The notes under the pieces were generated by a model that searched no databases, was not told the DNA's origin, and saw nothing but the letters and a program-made list of their open reading frames with translations. A DNA stretch of 59,790 nt, from NCBI GenBank assembly GCA_027068435.1, contig JAMOTA010000016.1:79228-139017 (forward strand), written 5' to 3'. Origin of the DNA: Sulfurovum sp. (GTDB lineage Bacteria > Campylobacterota > Campylobacteria > Campylobacterales > Sulfurovaceae). This document shows positions 26,039 through 35,565 of the stretch, piece by piece (the first letter of the stretch is position 1; every line of letters starts with the position of its first letter). A program made the translations under genes and the position numbers.

Positions 26039-26605
26039 TTAAGATTTTTTAAGTATTCGAGGAAGTGTAATACCTGTTTGGCTTTGGTATTTTCCTTTTC
26101 TGTCACTGTAAGTTGTCTCACACTGCTCATCTCCTTGAAGAAAAAGTACTTGTGCGATGCCTTCGTTGGCGTATATTTTGGCAGGAAGAGGGGTAGTGTT
26201 AGAAATCTCTATAGTGATATGCCCTTCAAATCCTGGTTCAAAAGGGGTAACATTTACGATAATACCACAACGTGCATAGGTACTTTTACCCAAACAGATA
26301 GCTAAAGTGTCTGAAGGCATTTTAAAGTACTCAACGGTTCTTGCTAGGGCAAAAGAGTTAGGGGGTACGATACAAATATCGCCTTTAAAATCTACGACAT
26401 TGTTTTCATTAAAGTCTTTAGGGTCAACGACTTCAGCGTTGATGTTTGTAAAGATTTTAAACTCATCCGTTACACGTATGTCATAACCATAAGAGCTTAA
26501 GCCATAGCTCACTACACCTTCGCCTACTAATCCTTCACAAAAAGGGCTAATCATCTCTTCATTGACAGACTTTTCACGTATCCATTTATCTGATTTTAAA
26601 CCCAT
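26039..26605 (-). CDS. dcd: dCTP deaminase
   Basis: Makes dUTP from dCTP for dTMP synthesis. It has 188 residues. Seen: the N-terminal [19 protein letters not shown] near 38–46, the catalytic region [20 protein letters not shown] near 109 with the conserved Arg, and [15 protein letters not shown] near 130. It is monofunctional by length. It lies 6 bases downstream of the SurA-like gene on the same strand. Confidence 0.95.
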   Translation of the reverse strand: MGLKSDKWIREKSVNEEMISPFCEGLVGEGVVSYGLSSYGYDIRVTDEFKIFTNINAEVVDPKDFNENNVVDFKGDICIVPPNSFALARTVEYFKMPSDTLAICLGKSTYARCGIIVNVTPFEPGFEGHITIEISNTTPLPAKIYANEGIAQVLFLQGDEQCETTYSDRKGKYQSQTGITLPRILKKS

Positions 26606-26611
26606 CTATTC

Positions 26612-27430
26612 CTACTTTCTTATAACTTTAATATTTGCATTGGTTTTCATTTTTTGAAAATAATCTTTCAGTGCTTGAGCTTGTTGTTGTTGTCTCCACT
26701 TTGCTGTTACCATAGATTTTGAAGACTCAAAAGGCATATTTACTTTACCTTGAGTAGAGAGTACTTTGTAACTAATGTATCTATCACCTGCATTGAAAGG
26801 ACGGGTAAATGAACCTTTTGGTGTAGATAAAAGGCTTCCTAAAAGTGTAGGATTGAGTTTTTTAGTATATTTTTTTATTTTTTTACTTTTGATATTCTTT
26901 CTCTTTTTTGTTTGAAGAAACTTTTTCAAAGACTCTTCAGATTTTGAAGAGTACTCTATCAAGCTCAAACTTGAAGGGATAACAAACTCTTTTTTATGGT
27001 TGTCATAGAAAATCTTAAGTTGATCCTCTGTAGGTTCAGAGATAGTAGAGATTACTTTTTGTCTGTAAAAATGCTCTTTTTTGATAGACTGCTTAATAGA
27101 CGCACGGTATTTACTCCATGATGTGCCTTGTTGTTTTAAAACTTTCTGCATTTTTTTAATGCTTATCTTGTTTTGTGCAGCAATTTTTTCCACTTTACTA
27201 TCTACTTCATCGTCAGATACCTTAATATCTTTCATCGCAACTTTTTGTAGTCTGTCTTGAATAAGCAGATCAATAGCCTCTTGCTTACTAATATGTAGCT
27301 GTTTTTTTATTGCACGTATCTCAGCAGTAGTGATGGCTTCACCTTCAACAATAACAGCAACACCATCAACCATTTTAGCCTGTGAGAAAGTAAGTAAGGT
27401 AAGTAATCCAATTAGAATGAGTTTTTTCAT
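26612..27430 (-). CDS. Periplasmic SurA/PEB4-like peptidyl-prolyl isomerase chaperone
   Basis: A 272-residue exported chaperone for outer-membrane and secreted proteins. It has a signal peptide (residues 1–18, ILIGLLTLLTFSQAK), then a SurA-type N-terminal domain (VDGVAVIVEGEAITTAEI) with helical KEAIDLLIQDRLQ, and a parvulin-like region from about 140 to 245 (LIEYSSKSEESLKKFL; GDRYISYKVLSTQGKV). The parvulin catalytic signature is weak, as in Campylobacter PEB4. It is transcribed leftward with dcd and is divergent from the cytochrome gene. Confidence 0.85.
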   Translation of the reverse strand: MKKLILIGLLTLLTFSQAKMVDGVAVIVEGEAITTAEIRAIKKQLHISKQEAIDLLIQDRLQKVAMKDIKVSDDEVDSKVEKIAAQNKISIKKMQKVLKQQGTSWSKYRASIKQSIKKEHFYRQKVISTISEPTEDQLKIFYDNHKKEFVIPSSLSLIEYSSKSEESLKKFLQTKKRKNIKSKKIKKYTKKLNPTLLGSLLSTPKGSFTRPFNAGDRYISYKVLSTQGKVNMPFESSKSMVTAKWRQQQQAQALKDYFQKMKTNANIKVIRK

Positions 27431-27517
27431 ATATTATCCAAATAAGCGTATTTAAAAAATTATAACATAATAGGGTAAAGATTAAGGTATTAGGTTTGTA
27501 GTAGAGTGTTTTTTAGC

Positions 27518-27541
27518 TATAATTAATCATCTTTAATTATA
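27518..27541. promoter_or_regulatory. Inverted repeat covering the -10 box of the cytochrome gene
   Basis: TATAATTAA (27518–27526), TCATCT, TTAATTATA (27533–27541): 9-base arms starting at a TATAAT box and ending 13 bases before the cytochrome start. The position suits a repressor site. It resembles no consensus I can name with confidence. Confidence 0.45.
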
Positions 27542-27553
27542 AGGCTTTATAAT

Positions 27554-29941
27554 ATGAAAATTTTTCTTCTTAGTACACTTTTTTTATTTACATTACTTTT
27601 TGCTGAGGTAAAAAACAGTTGTCTCTCTTGTCATAATGGACTCGAACCCATACGTGAACATACGTCTAAAATGATGCAAAGTATCTTTGATGTAGCTCAA
27701 AAAGCAGGAGCAAAAGGAAATGATTGTGTGGTTTGTCATGGAGGTTCTCCTCAAGAAGAGATAAAAGAGAAAGCACATAACGGTACATTAGTTTACTTTA
27801 AAGACCACAAAGGACCTAAAGCATTTTACCCTTACCCTGGAAGTCCTTGGATAAATGAAAACACTTGTGGTATGTGTCACCCTAAACAAGTTTCTGCCCA
27901 AGAGAATAATCTTATGGCAACAGAACAAGGAAAGATTCATGGGGCATTGTGGGGATTTGGTGCAAAAGATGGGTATAAACATAGGTATACAAATTTTGGT
28001 GGTAAATCGCCTGAAGCACATAAACGTCTAGGGACGGATGTCTATAAAAAATATATGGAAGAACTAGCAGTACTTGAACCACAGGGTTTTCTAAAAGAGA
28101 CAAAAGAACTTCCTCCTGCACCTACAGCTGAGGAGATAGAAAAAGACCCTACGTTGTCAGTTTATACCTACTTACGGCAAGAGTGTTTGCGTTGTCATAC
28201 GGGTGGAAAAGGAAGAAAGAGACGAGGAGACTACAGAGGAATAGGCTGTGCCTCTTGTCATGTACCATACTCAAATGCAGGACTCTATGAGGGTAAAGAT
28301 AAAAGTATCTCTAAAACAGAAGATGGGCATATGCTTGTACACTCTATACAGTCCTCTCGTAAAGTACAAGTCAAGGTACATGATATTAACTATTCAGGTA
28401 TCCCAGTAGAGACGTGTACAACGTGTCATAACCGTGGTAAGCGTATCGGTGTCTCATATCAAGGGCTTATGGAGACAGAGTATCAGGCTACATTTGATAG
28501 TGAAGGGAATGGACAGCCTAAGTTACATACTAAACGGTATTTACACTTAACAGAAGATATACACTATAGTAAAGGAATGCTATGTCAAGATTGTCATACT
28601 TCTAATGACATGCATGGAGATGGATTTATGAGAGGAGCAAATCTTGGTGCTGTTGAGATAGAGTGTCAAGATTGTCATGGTACTACAGACAAGTACCCTT
28701 GGGAACTCCCTTTGGGGTATAGTGATGAGTTTGCTACTACACCCAAAGTAGGAAAAGCAAGAGGAACAACTAAGACTTTAGCCAAATACTTAGAACAAGG
28801 TGCTATTCCTAAAGATAAAGGTGAAGGATTTTTACTCTCTGCACGTGGTAACCCTCTTACTAAAGCTGTAAGAAAAGGTGACAAAGTAGTTATGTATTTA
28901 GCTTCAGGTAAGGAGATTACTCTTTCCCCATTAAAGACACTTAAAAAGGAGAATAAAATCTCTCAAGAGGGGCTTATTGCTATGGATCAGATAAAAGGGC
29001 ATACTGATAAGCTAGAGTGTTATACGTGTCATGCAACGTGGGCACCACAATGTTACGGTTGTCATGTCAAAATAGACTACTCAAAAGGTAAACAAAACCC
29101 AGACTACTTGGCAGCTTCTAAACATCATGTCAATGGTAAAACAGGTGAGGTGGACTCTTTAAAAGATTTTCTAGTAGATGGAAAAGTGACAGAGACACGT
29201 TCATATTTACGTTGGGAAGACCCAGCACTTAGTCAAAATGGAGAGGGAAGGGTATCTCCTACTATTCCAGGGTGTCAAGTTACTCTGACTGTGATAGGCA
29301 AAGAGGGGAAGGCACTACTTCAAAATCATATTTTTAAAATTCCTAATGCCGAGGGGGCAGGAGAAGAGGGGATTAATTCTATTACCATGTCTCCAGTTCA
29401 ACCCCATACTATCAGTAAAAAGTCACGTTCTTGTGAGAGTTGTCACACTTCAGAAAAAGCGATGGGATATGGTATAAACGGAGGCAAGTACTTTGCAGAC
29501 CAGACTAAAACGACTATTGTTGACCTTATGAGTGCAAATAAAAAGCTTTTGCCTACACAAGTTGATGAGCAGATACCTGCTACACCAAACTTACAACATG
29601 ACTACTCTGTGATGATAGATAAAAATGGTAAACAGGTTCAAACTGTTGGAAACCACTGGAGACTCTCTCAAGCTCTTGACAATGAAACAAGAGCTAAATT
29701 AGATAGAAGGGGTGCTTGTATCGCTTGTCATAAAGAGATGCCAAGTAAAGATTTAGCTGTCTCACTACTCGTACATACTGCAAAATTTGCAGGGCTAAAG
29801 ATAGACAATAAAATGCATAATACTATAGTCCATAAAAGTATTTTACTCTCAGCATGGGTACAGGTACTTGGTGGTGTGTTATTTGGTGGGCTAGTTGTTT
29901 ATGGGTTTATAAGACGAAGAAACAAGCGTAAATTAGTATAA
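27554..29941 (+). CDS. Twelve-haem membrane-anchored cytochrome c
   Basis: A 795-residue exported protein with a signal peptide (1–17), 12 CXXCH haem sites and one C-terminal membrane helix (about 768–788) followed by a basic RRRNKRK tail. The sites in order are CLSCH, CVVCH, CGMCH, CLRCH, CASCH, CTTCH, CQDCH, CQDCH, CYTCH, CYGCH, CESCH and CIACH. The layout is a periplasmic multihaem domain on an inner-membrane anchor. It may be a reductase or an electron conduit for sulfur, nitrogen or metal compounds. The substrate cannot be read from the motifs, and no CX15CH or CXXCK site was seen. It has its own promoter and no partner subunit beside it. Confidence 0.88.
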   Translation: MKIFLLSTLFLFTLLFAEVKNSCLSCHNGLEPIREHTSKMMQSIFDVAQKAGAKGNDCVVCHGGSPQEEIKEKAHNGTLVYFKDHKGPKAFYPYPGSPWINENTCGMCHPKQVSAQENNLMATEQGKIHGALWGFGAKDGYKHRYTNFGGKSPEAHKRLGTDVYKKYMEELAVLEPQGFLKETKELPPAPTAEEIEKDPTLSVYTYLRQECLRCHTGGKGRKRRGDYRGIGCASCHVPYSNAGLYEGKDKSISKTEDGHMLVHSIQSSRKVQVKVHDINYSGIPVETCTTCHNRGKRIGVSYQGLMETEYQATFDSEGNGQPKLHTKRYLHLTEDIHYSKGMLCQDCHTSNDMHGDGFMRGANLGAVEIECQDCHGTTDKYPWELPLGYSDEFATTPKVGKARGTTKTLAKYLEQGAIPKDKGEGFLLSARGNPLTKAVRKGDKVVMYLASGKEITLSPLKTLKKENKISQEGLIAMDQIKGHTDKLECYTCHATWAPQCYGCHVKIDYSKGKQNPDYLAASKHHVNGKTGEVDSLKDFLVDGKVTETRSYLRWEDPALSQNGEGRVSPTIPGCQVTLTVIGKEGKALLQNHIFKIPNAEGAGEEGINSITMSPVQPHTISKKSRSCESCHTSEKAMGYGINGGKYFADQTKTTIVDLMSANKKLLPTQVDEQIPATPNLQHDYSVMIDKNGKQVQTVGNHWRLSQALDNETRAKLDRRGACIACHKEMPSKDLAVSLLVHTAKFAGLKIDNKMHNTIVHKSILLSAWVQVLGGVLFGGLVVYGFIRRRNKRKLV

Positions 29942-29976
29942 TATTATTCATAAAATATTAAAAGTAAGGAACAGAT

Positions 29977-30264
29977 ATGACAATTACAAAAAGAGTAACA
30001 TTTATAGCTAAAGAGGGTTGTGAAGAGAAGATGAAAGAGTTGTTGAGTGCGATGGTAGTGCCTAGCAAAGCAGAAAAAGGGGTTATTTTTTATGAAATCT
30101 TTCAATATGAAGGTAACCGCAGAAAGTTTATGGCGTATGAAAGCTGGGAAAATGAAGCAGCTTTAGATGGACACAAAGCATCTGCACATTATGCTGTGTA
30201 TAAGTCAAGCTATGAACCATACTGTGAAAAGAAATATTCTGATGAGTTAGAAGTGTTAGGATAG
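29977..30264 (+). CDS. Antibiotic biosynthesis monooxygenase (ABM)-fold protein
   Basis: A 95-residue ferredoxin-like dimeric alpha/beta-barrel protein: TITKRVTFIAKEGCEEKM, then GVIFYEIFQYEGNRRKFMAYESW and the conserved His of the HKASAHY helix near 69. The fold includes YgiN quinol monooxygenases and LsrG, the isomerase that acts after LsrK. It is the first gene of a tight set with the class II aldolase and the LsrK-like kinase (gap 3 bases), so an LsrG-like role fits the context. Confidence 0.75.
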   Translation: MTITKRVTFIAKEGCEEKMKELLSAMVVPSKAEKGVIFYEIFQYEGNRRKFMAYESWENEAALDGHKASAHYAVYKSSYEPYCEKKYSDELEVLG

Positions 30265-30267
30265 TCC

Positions 30268-31440
30268 TTGAGAAGTTTATGGAATGATGCTAAAGCACTA
30301 AAATGTGAAAGTGACTTAGAGTTAAGAGTCTATAGCTCAAACTTACTAGGTAAAAGTGATGAACTTGTTCTTCATGGTGGAGGGAATACTTCTGTAAAAA
30401 GTGTAGTAGATGGGGAGGAGATACTCTTTGTTAAAGGTTCAGGGTGGGACTTAGTTTCTATTAAGACTGAGGGGTTTGCTCCTGTAAAGATGTCTGCACT
30501 TTTAGAAATGTCAAAGCGTAAAAATATTTTAGACTCTGAGATGGTAAGTGGACAAAAAGCAGCGATGATAGATGCCGATGCCCCAAACCCTTCCGTAGAA
30601 GCAATACTTCACGCTATTATCCCTTTTAAGGTAGTAGATCATACCCATGCTGATGCTATAGTGACTATCTCTAACTCTGAGAATGGTAAGTCATATATTA
30701 AACAGATTTTCCCAAATTTCTTGGTTATCCCTTATGTGATGCCAGGGTTTATATTGGCTCAAACCATTGTAGAGTTGACACAGGGGTATGACTGGGAGTG
30801 TTGTGAAGGTATTATCTTACATAATCATGGTATTTTTACTTTTGATAACGATGCTAAGAAATCTTATGAGAAGATGATAAAAGCTGTAAGTCTTGCAGAA
30901 GATTTTTTACAGATGCATGCAGAGGTAGAGCTAGAGGCTTCAGAGCCTACTTTTGACTTGAATGTTGATGCACTAAAAGTACTTATGTCAAAACATAAAG
31001 GGTATGAAGTGAGTATGAAAATAGATCAAACTCCTTTAGCTCTGATGTATGCTTCACAAGAGAACCTAAACACTTTTGCTTCTCGTGGAGTCTTAACTCC
31101 TGAGCATATTATTCGTACAAAACGCATACCGTTAGTGATAGAAGATAGTCATATAGAAGAGGCATTAAACCTCTATATAGATAACTATAAAGCATACTTT
31201 AACACATTTGCAAGCGATGAGGTGATGTTAAATCTTAGCCCTAATTATGCTGTTGTTAAAGGTTATGGTGTTATCGTATTTGGTAAAAATGAAAAAGAGT
31301 GTTCTGTTATGCGTGATATCATTGAACACACTATGCTAGCAGTACTTAAAGCTGATAAGCTTGGAGGGTATGAGAGTATCTCCTTAGCTGATAGCTTTGA
31401 TATGGAGTACTGGGAGTTAGAACAGGCAAAATTAAAGTAG
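30268..31440 (+). CDS. Class II aldolase/adducin-family protein
   Basis: A 390-residue protein with a TTG start three bases after the ABM stop. The phosphate-binding loop HGGGNTSVK is near residue 37, the zinc ligands are in DHTHADAIVTI near 127–137, and a third His is in LHNHGIFTFD near 180. The family cleaves ketose 1-phosphates (rhamnulose, fuculose, ribulose types) to dihydroxyacetone phosphate and an aldehyde. It is about 170 residues longer than the simple class II core. It matches the RhaD-like long form but lacks the fused dehydrogenase. It lies next to a kinase that could make its phosphorylated substrate. Confidence 0.82.
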   Translation: MRSLWNDAKALKCESDLELRVYSSNLLGKSDELVLHGGGNTSVKSVVDGEEILFVKGSGWDLVSIKTEGFAPVKMSALLEMSKRKNILDSEMVSGQKAAMIDADAPNPSVEAILHAIIPFKVVDHTHADAIVTISNSENGKSYIKQIFPNFLVIPYVMPGFILAQTIVELTQGYDWECCEGIILHNHGIFTFDNDAKKSYEKMIKAVSLAEDFLQMHAEVELEASEPTFDLNVDALKVLMSKHKGYEVSMKIDQTPLALMYASQENLNTFASRGVLTPEHIIRTKRIPLVIEDSHIEEALNLYIDNYKAYFNTFASDEVMLNLSPNYAVVKGYGVIVFGKNEKECSVMRDIIEHTMLAVLKADKLGGYESISLADSFDMEYWELEQAKLK

Positions 31441-31482
31441 AGTAATGAAAGCTACAACATAGACTATTAGTAGGAGTGACAG

Positions 31483-33045
31483 ATGCAATACCTCATGGCG
31501 ATAGATGCTGGTACAGGTTCGGTAAGAGCGGTAATCTTTGATACACTTGGACATCAAGTATCAGTAGCACAAAGAGAGTGGGTACACCTTGAAGAGGAGG
31601 GTGTCGCAAACTCTATGACTTTTGATACCCAAACCAACTGGGATTTGACAGTATGGTGCATACAAGAAGCATTAAAAGAGGCTAAACTTCAAGGCTCAGA
31701 TATACTTGCTATAAGTGCTACGAGTATGCGTGAGGGGATTGTTCTGTATGACAAAGAGGGTGAAGCACTTTGGGGTGTTGCCAATGTAGATGCAAGAGCA
31801 GACAAAGAGGTACGCTTTTTAAAAGAGAACTACAAAGGGATAGAAGAGGCTTTTTACCAAGAGTCTGGACAGACTTTTGCTTTGGGTGCTTTACCTCGTA
31901 TCTTGTGGCTAAAAAACAGTAGACCTAAACTCTATGAAAAGGTAGCCACTATCTCTATGATAGGAGATTGGATTTTAGCAAAGCTAAGTGGTGTTATCGC
32001 TACAGATCCAAGTAACGGAGGGACAACAGGTATCTTTTCTCTTAAAGAGCGTGACTGGGTAGAGAGTATGGCTACTAAAGTGGGAATAAAAGATACTATT
32101 TTCCCTCCTACGTTAGAAGCAGGAAGTGTCATGGGAACTGTTACAAAAGAAGCATCTAACATGACAGGTTTGTCAACCTTGACAAAAGTAGTCATGGGTG
32201 GAGGAGATGTACAGCTAGGTGCGGTAGGTTTAGGTGTAGTTAAAGAGGGACAAGTGGCTATACTAGGTGGCTCTTTTTGGCAACAAGTTGTAAACATTAA
32301 ATGTCAAACTCCTCCTCCTAAAGATATGGGTATCCGTGTCAATCCTCATGTGGTAGAGGGCTTGTCTCAAGCAGAGGGGATTACTTTTTTCTCTGGCTTA
32401 GTCATGCGGTGGTTTAGAGATGCCTTTTGTGACATGGAAAAACTAGAAGCCAAAGAGAGAGGGGTAGATACGTATGCCGTTTTAGAAGAGAAAGCCTCTA
32501 GGGTGCCAGTAGGCTCTTATGGGATTTTACCTATTTTCTCAGACAGTATGAAGTATGGTAAATGGTACCACGCTAGCCCCTCTTTTCTTAACCTCTCTTT
32601 AGATGCAAATGTCTGTAACAGAGCTTCAATGTTTAGAAGTTTACAAGAGAATGCGTGTATCGTTTCTGCCATAAACTTAGAGAAGATAGAAGCTTTCTCA
32701 GGTATAAAAATGAAAGAGATAGTCTTTGCAGGAGGGGCTAGTAGGGGAATACTTTGGTGTCAGATATTAGCAGATGTAACAGGATGCAGGGTAAAAGTAC
32801 CAAAAGTAACAGAAGCTACAGCACTAGGAGCAGCCGTTGCAGCAGGTGTAGGTGCAGGGGTCTATGAGAACATAGTATCTGCTACCAAAATGCTAGTAAC
32901 ATGGGAGAGAGAATACTTACCAAATAGAGAGAATACGCTTAAATATATACAGATAAAAGAGCAGTGGAAAGAGGCATATATGCATCAGTTAACACTAGTA
33001 GATAAAGGGTTAACGCAAAGTATGTGGAGAGCCCCTGGGGTGTGA
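31483..33045 (+). CDS. LsrK-like FGGY carbohydrate kinase
   Basis: A 520-residue FGGY kinase. It matches what I recall of E. coli LsrK (autoinducer-2 kinase) over its whole length: MAIDAGTGSVRAVIFDTLG at the start, SMREGIVLYDKEGEALWGVA near 82, GGGDVQLGAVGLGVVKEG near 246, WQQVVNIKC, RWFRDAFC near 307, and FAGGASRG near 410. LsrK phosphorylates the AI-2 precursor DPD. Here there are no lsr transport or lsrR genes; the neighbours are an ABM-fold protein and a class II aldolase. The substrate could be DPD or another ketose. No alignment was run. Confidence 0.8.
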   Translation: MQYLMAIDAGTGSVRAVIFDTLGHQVSVAQREWVHLEEEGVANSMTFDTQTNWDLTVWCIQEALKEAKLQGSDILAISATSMREGIVLYDKEGEALWGVANVDARADKEVRFLKENYKGIEEAFYQESGQTFALGALPRILWLKNSRPKLYEKVATISMIGDWILAKLSGVIATDPSNGGTTGIFSLKERDWVESMATKVGIKDTIFPPTLEAGSVMGTVTKEASNMTGLSTLTKVVMGGGDVQLGAVGLGVVKEGQVAILGGSFWQQVVNIKCQTPPPKDMGIRVNPHVVEGLSQAEGITFFSGLVMRWFRDAFCDMEKLEAKERGVDTYAVLEEKASRVPVGSYGILPIFSDSMKYGKWYHASPSFLNLSLDANVCNRASMFRSLQENACIVSAINLEKIEAFSGIKMKEIVFAGGASRGILWCQILADVTGCRVKVPKVTEATALGAAVAAGVGAGVYENIVSATKMLVTWEREYLPNRENTLKYIQIKEQWKEAYMHQLTLVDKGLTQSMWRAPGV

Positions 33046-33061
33046 ACTAAACTATTTTAGA

Positions 33062-33067
33062 TATAAT
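33062..33067 (+). promoter_or_regulatory. Candidate -10 box for the glycan operon
   Basis: TATAAT, 31 bases before the manC start, in the short gap after the kinase gene. From here to about 50.3 kb all genes run in one direction with overlaps or gaps of a few bases, so this may drive the whole operon. Confidence 0.5.
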
Positions 33068-33098
33068 AATGTAATTATAGTTTAAAGAGGTTTCATAC

Positions 33099-34427
33099 AT
33101 GACCAATATAATTTTATGTGGAGGAAGTGGTACTAGACTTTGGCCACTCTCTCGTACGCTTATGCCTAAACAGTTTGTCAAGTTATTTGATAATAAATCA
33201 CTCTTTGAACTAACTGTAGAACGAAATGCACAACTATGTGATAAAAGTTTTATTATCTCCAATGTAGAGCAGTATTTTTTAGCACTTGATCAGTTAACAA
33301 GAGAGGCAAAATTTTTACTTGAACCTATAGGAAGAAATACTGCACCTGCTATTGCTCTAGCATGTTTTGCACTAGATGCTGAGGAATTGCTGCTTGTTAC
33401 TCCGTCTGATCACCTTATCAAAAATGAGATAGCGTATGCCAAAGTAGTAGAAGATGCTAAAAAATTTGCACAAGAAGATAAACTAGTTACGTTTGGCATT
33501 ACCCCAACATTTGCAGAGACAGGATTTGGATATATAGAAGCAGATAATACGGATTCTACTCATGTAAAAGCATTTCATGAAAAACCTAATTTATCAACAG
33601 CTACAGCGTATGTGGCTTCAGGTAACTACTTTTGGAACTCTGGTATGTTCTGTTTTAAAGCAGGAGTATTCCTTGAAGAGCTTAAAAAATATGCCAAAGA
33701 GATATACAATAGTTCCTTATTGGCATATAGCAATGCCAATAAAGAAGAGATGATACGTATAGGGTATGATGATATGGTTGCTATTCCTGATGAGAGTATT
33801 GATTATGCGGTTATGGAAAAATCAACAAAAGTAAAAGTTATTGCTTCTGATATAGGTTGGTCTGATGTAGGGAGCTTTGATGCCCTATCTAAAGAGTTAC
33901 CTAATGATGAAAATAATAATTTTATACTCTCAAACAAGAGAGTAGAGCTTATAGAGATAAAAGATAGTATTATTGTCGATACTGAAGATGCCCTTCTTAT
34001 CGCAAAAAAAGGAAGTTCTCAAAGAGTAAAAGAGGTTGTTCAACGTTTAAAAAGAGAAAAATCAGAATTACCAAATGTACACTTAACTGGACATAGACCA
34101 TGGGGAAGTTACACTATTCTTGAAGAAGATGATGGATATAAAATCAAACGTATTGTAGTACAACAAGGGAAAAGACTCTCTTTACAAAAACATTATCATA
34201 GAAATGAACATTGGATTGTACTAGGTGGAAGTGCTACAGTTACAGTCAATGAGAGAGTTTTTTTAGTGAATCCTAATGAATCCACTTACATAAAAGCAGG
34301 TGATGTGCATAGACTTGAGAATCATGGAAAGTTACCTTTAGTAATTATTGAGGTACAAGTAGGTGAGTACACAGGTGAAGATGATATTGTAAGGATTGAA
34401 GATGATTATGGGAGAGATAATGGTTAA
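33099..34427 (+). CDS. Mannose-1-phosphate guanylyltransferase/mannose-6-phosphate isomerase
   Basis: A bifunctional ManC/AlgA type of 442 residues. Nucleotidyltransferase signature LCGGSGTRLWPLSR is at 5–18, the sugar site FHEKP near 158, and NSGMFCFKAG near 181. The C-terminal cupin (about 330–440) has the isomerase site RLSLQKHYHRNEHWIVL near 360. It makes GDP-mannose for glycan synthesis. It is the first gene of the 17-kb operon and overlaps wecB by 8 bases. Confidence 0.93.
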   Translation: MTNIILCGGSGTRLWPLSRTLMPKQFVKLFDNKSLFELTVERNAQLCDKSFIISNVEQYFLALDQLTREAKFLLEPIGRNTAPAIALACFALDAEELLLVTPSDHLIKNEIAYAKVVEDAKKFAQEDKLVTFGITPTFAETGFGYIEADNTDSTHVKAFHEKPNLSTATAYVASGNYFWNSGMFCFKAGVFLEELKKYAKEIYNSSLLAYSNANKEEMIRIGYDDMVAIPDESIDYAVMEKSTKVKVIASDIGWSDVGSFDALSKELPNDENNNFILSNKRVELIEIKDSIIVDTEDALLIAKKGSSQRVKEVVQRLKREKSELPNVHLTGHRPWGSYTILEEDDGYKIKRIVVQQGKRLSLQKHYHRNEHWIVLGGSATVTVNERVFLVNPNESTYIKAGDVHRLENHGKLPLVIIEVQVGEYTGEDDIVRIEDDYGRDNG

Positions 34428-35565
34428 TTTAAAAAGAAAAATATTAATTGTTTTTGGTACAAGACCAGAAGCGATAAAAATGACACCACTTATTAAAGAG
34501 TTTGAAAAATGTAGTGATTTTTTTCAAATAAAAATATGTGTCACAGCTCAACATAGAGAGATGTTAGACCAAGTTCTTGAGTTTTTTGATATTAAGCCAG
34601 ATTATGATTTAAATATTATGAGAGCAGGACAGGATTTATATGATGTAACAGCAAAAATTTTACTGGGGATGAGAGATGTTATTAATGATTGTCAACCAGA
34701 TATAATTTTAGTACATGGTGATACAGCTACAACAGTTGCAACAGCACAAGCATCTTTATATAAAAAAATCCCAGTGGCTCATATAGAGGCTGGTTTGAGA
34801 ACAGGAAATATCTACTCCCCTTGGCCAGAGGAGGCAAATCGTAGGTTAACCACACAAATTTCTAAATACCATTTTGCCCCTACACAGATAAATAGAGAAA
34901 ACCTATTAAATGAAAATATAGCAGAAGAAAATATTATAGTAACAGGAAATACAGTAATTGATACACTTTTTTTAGTTTTAGAAAAGATAGATAATAATTT
35001 ATCAGCTCAACTCTTTAAAAAGATTCAAAAATTAGGGTATGGCTTAAGTGATAATAAATTAGTTTTAATTACAGGTCATCGTAGAGAAAATTTTGGAGAA
35101 GGTTTTTTAAATATATGTAGTGCATTAAAAGATTTAGCTTATAGATACCCTTCTGTTGATTTTGTATATCCCGTACATTTAAACCCAAATGTTCAAAAAC
35201 CAGTAAAAAAAATATTAACAGGGATTAATAATGTTTATCTTATTAATCCTTTGGATTATCTTCCATTTATATATTTATTAAATAAATCCTATCTAATATT
35301 AACAGATAGTGGAGGAGTACAAGAGGAAGCACCTTCCTTAGGTAAGCCTGTTATTGTAATGAGAGATACAACAGAGAGACCTGAAGCAGTCGAAGCTGGT
35401 ACAGTTATACTTGTTGGTACAGATAAGCAAAAAATAGTCGAAAATGTAACAAAACTGCTAGAGAATGAGTTAGAATATAAAAAAATTTCTTATGCCCATA
35501 ATCCTTATGGTAATGGAACAGCTAGTAAAAAAATTGTAGATTTTTTAAGAGAAAAATTAAAATAG
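34420..35565 (+). CDS. wecB: UDP-N-acetylglucosamine 2-epimerase
   Basis: A non-hydrolysing GT-B-fold epimerase that makes UDP-ManNAc. I chose the ATG at 34420 (381 residues, start MVNLKRK), with GGAG upstream and an 8-base overlap with manC; a start at 34396 would add 8 residues. Motifs: FGTRPEAIKM near 10, HGDTATT near 92, HIEAGLRTGN near 112, TGHRRENFG near 209 and TDSGGVQEEAPSLGKPV near 290. The gene supplies an amino sugar for the glycan. Confidence 0.93.
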   Translation: MVNLKRKILIVFGTRPEAIKMTPLIKEFEKCSDFFQIKICVTAQHREMLDQVLEFFDIKPDYDLNIMRAGQDLYDVTAKILLGMRDVINDCQPDIILVHGDTATTVATAQASLYKKIPVAHIEAGLRTGNIYSPWPEEANRRLTTQISKYHFAPTQINRENLLNENIAEENIIVTGNTVIDTLFLVLEKIDNNLSAQLFKKIQKLGYGLSDNKLVLITGHRRENFGEGFLNICSALKDLAYRYPSVDFVYPVHLNPNVQKPVKKILTGINNVYLINPLDYLPFIYLLNKSYLILTDSGGVQEEAPSLGKPVIVMRDTTERPEAVEAGTVILVGTDKQKIVENVTKLLENELEYKKISYAHNPYGNGTASKKIVDFLREKLK

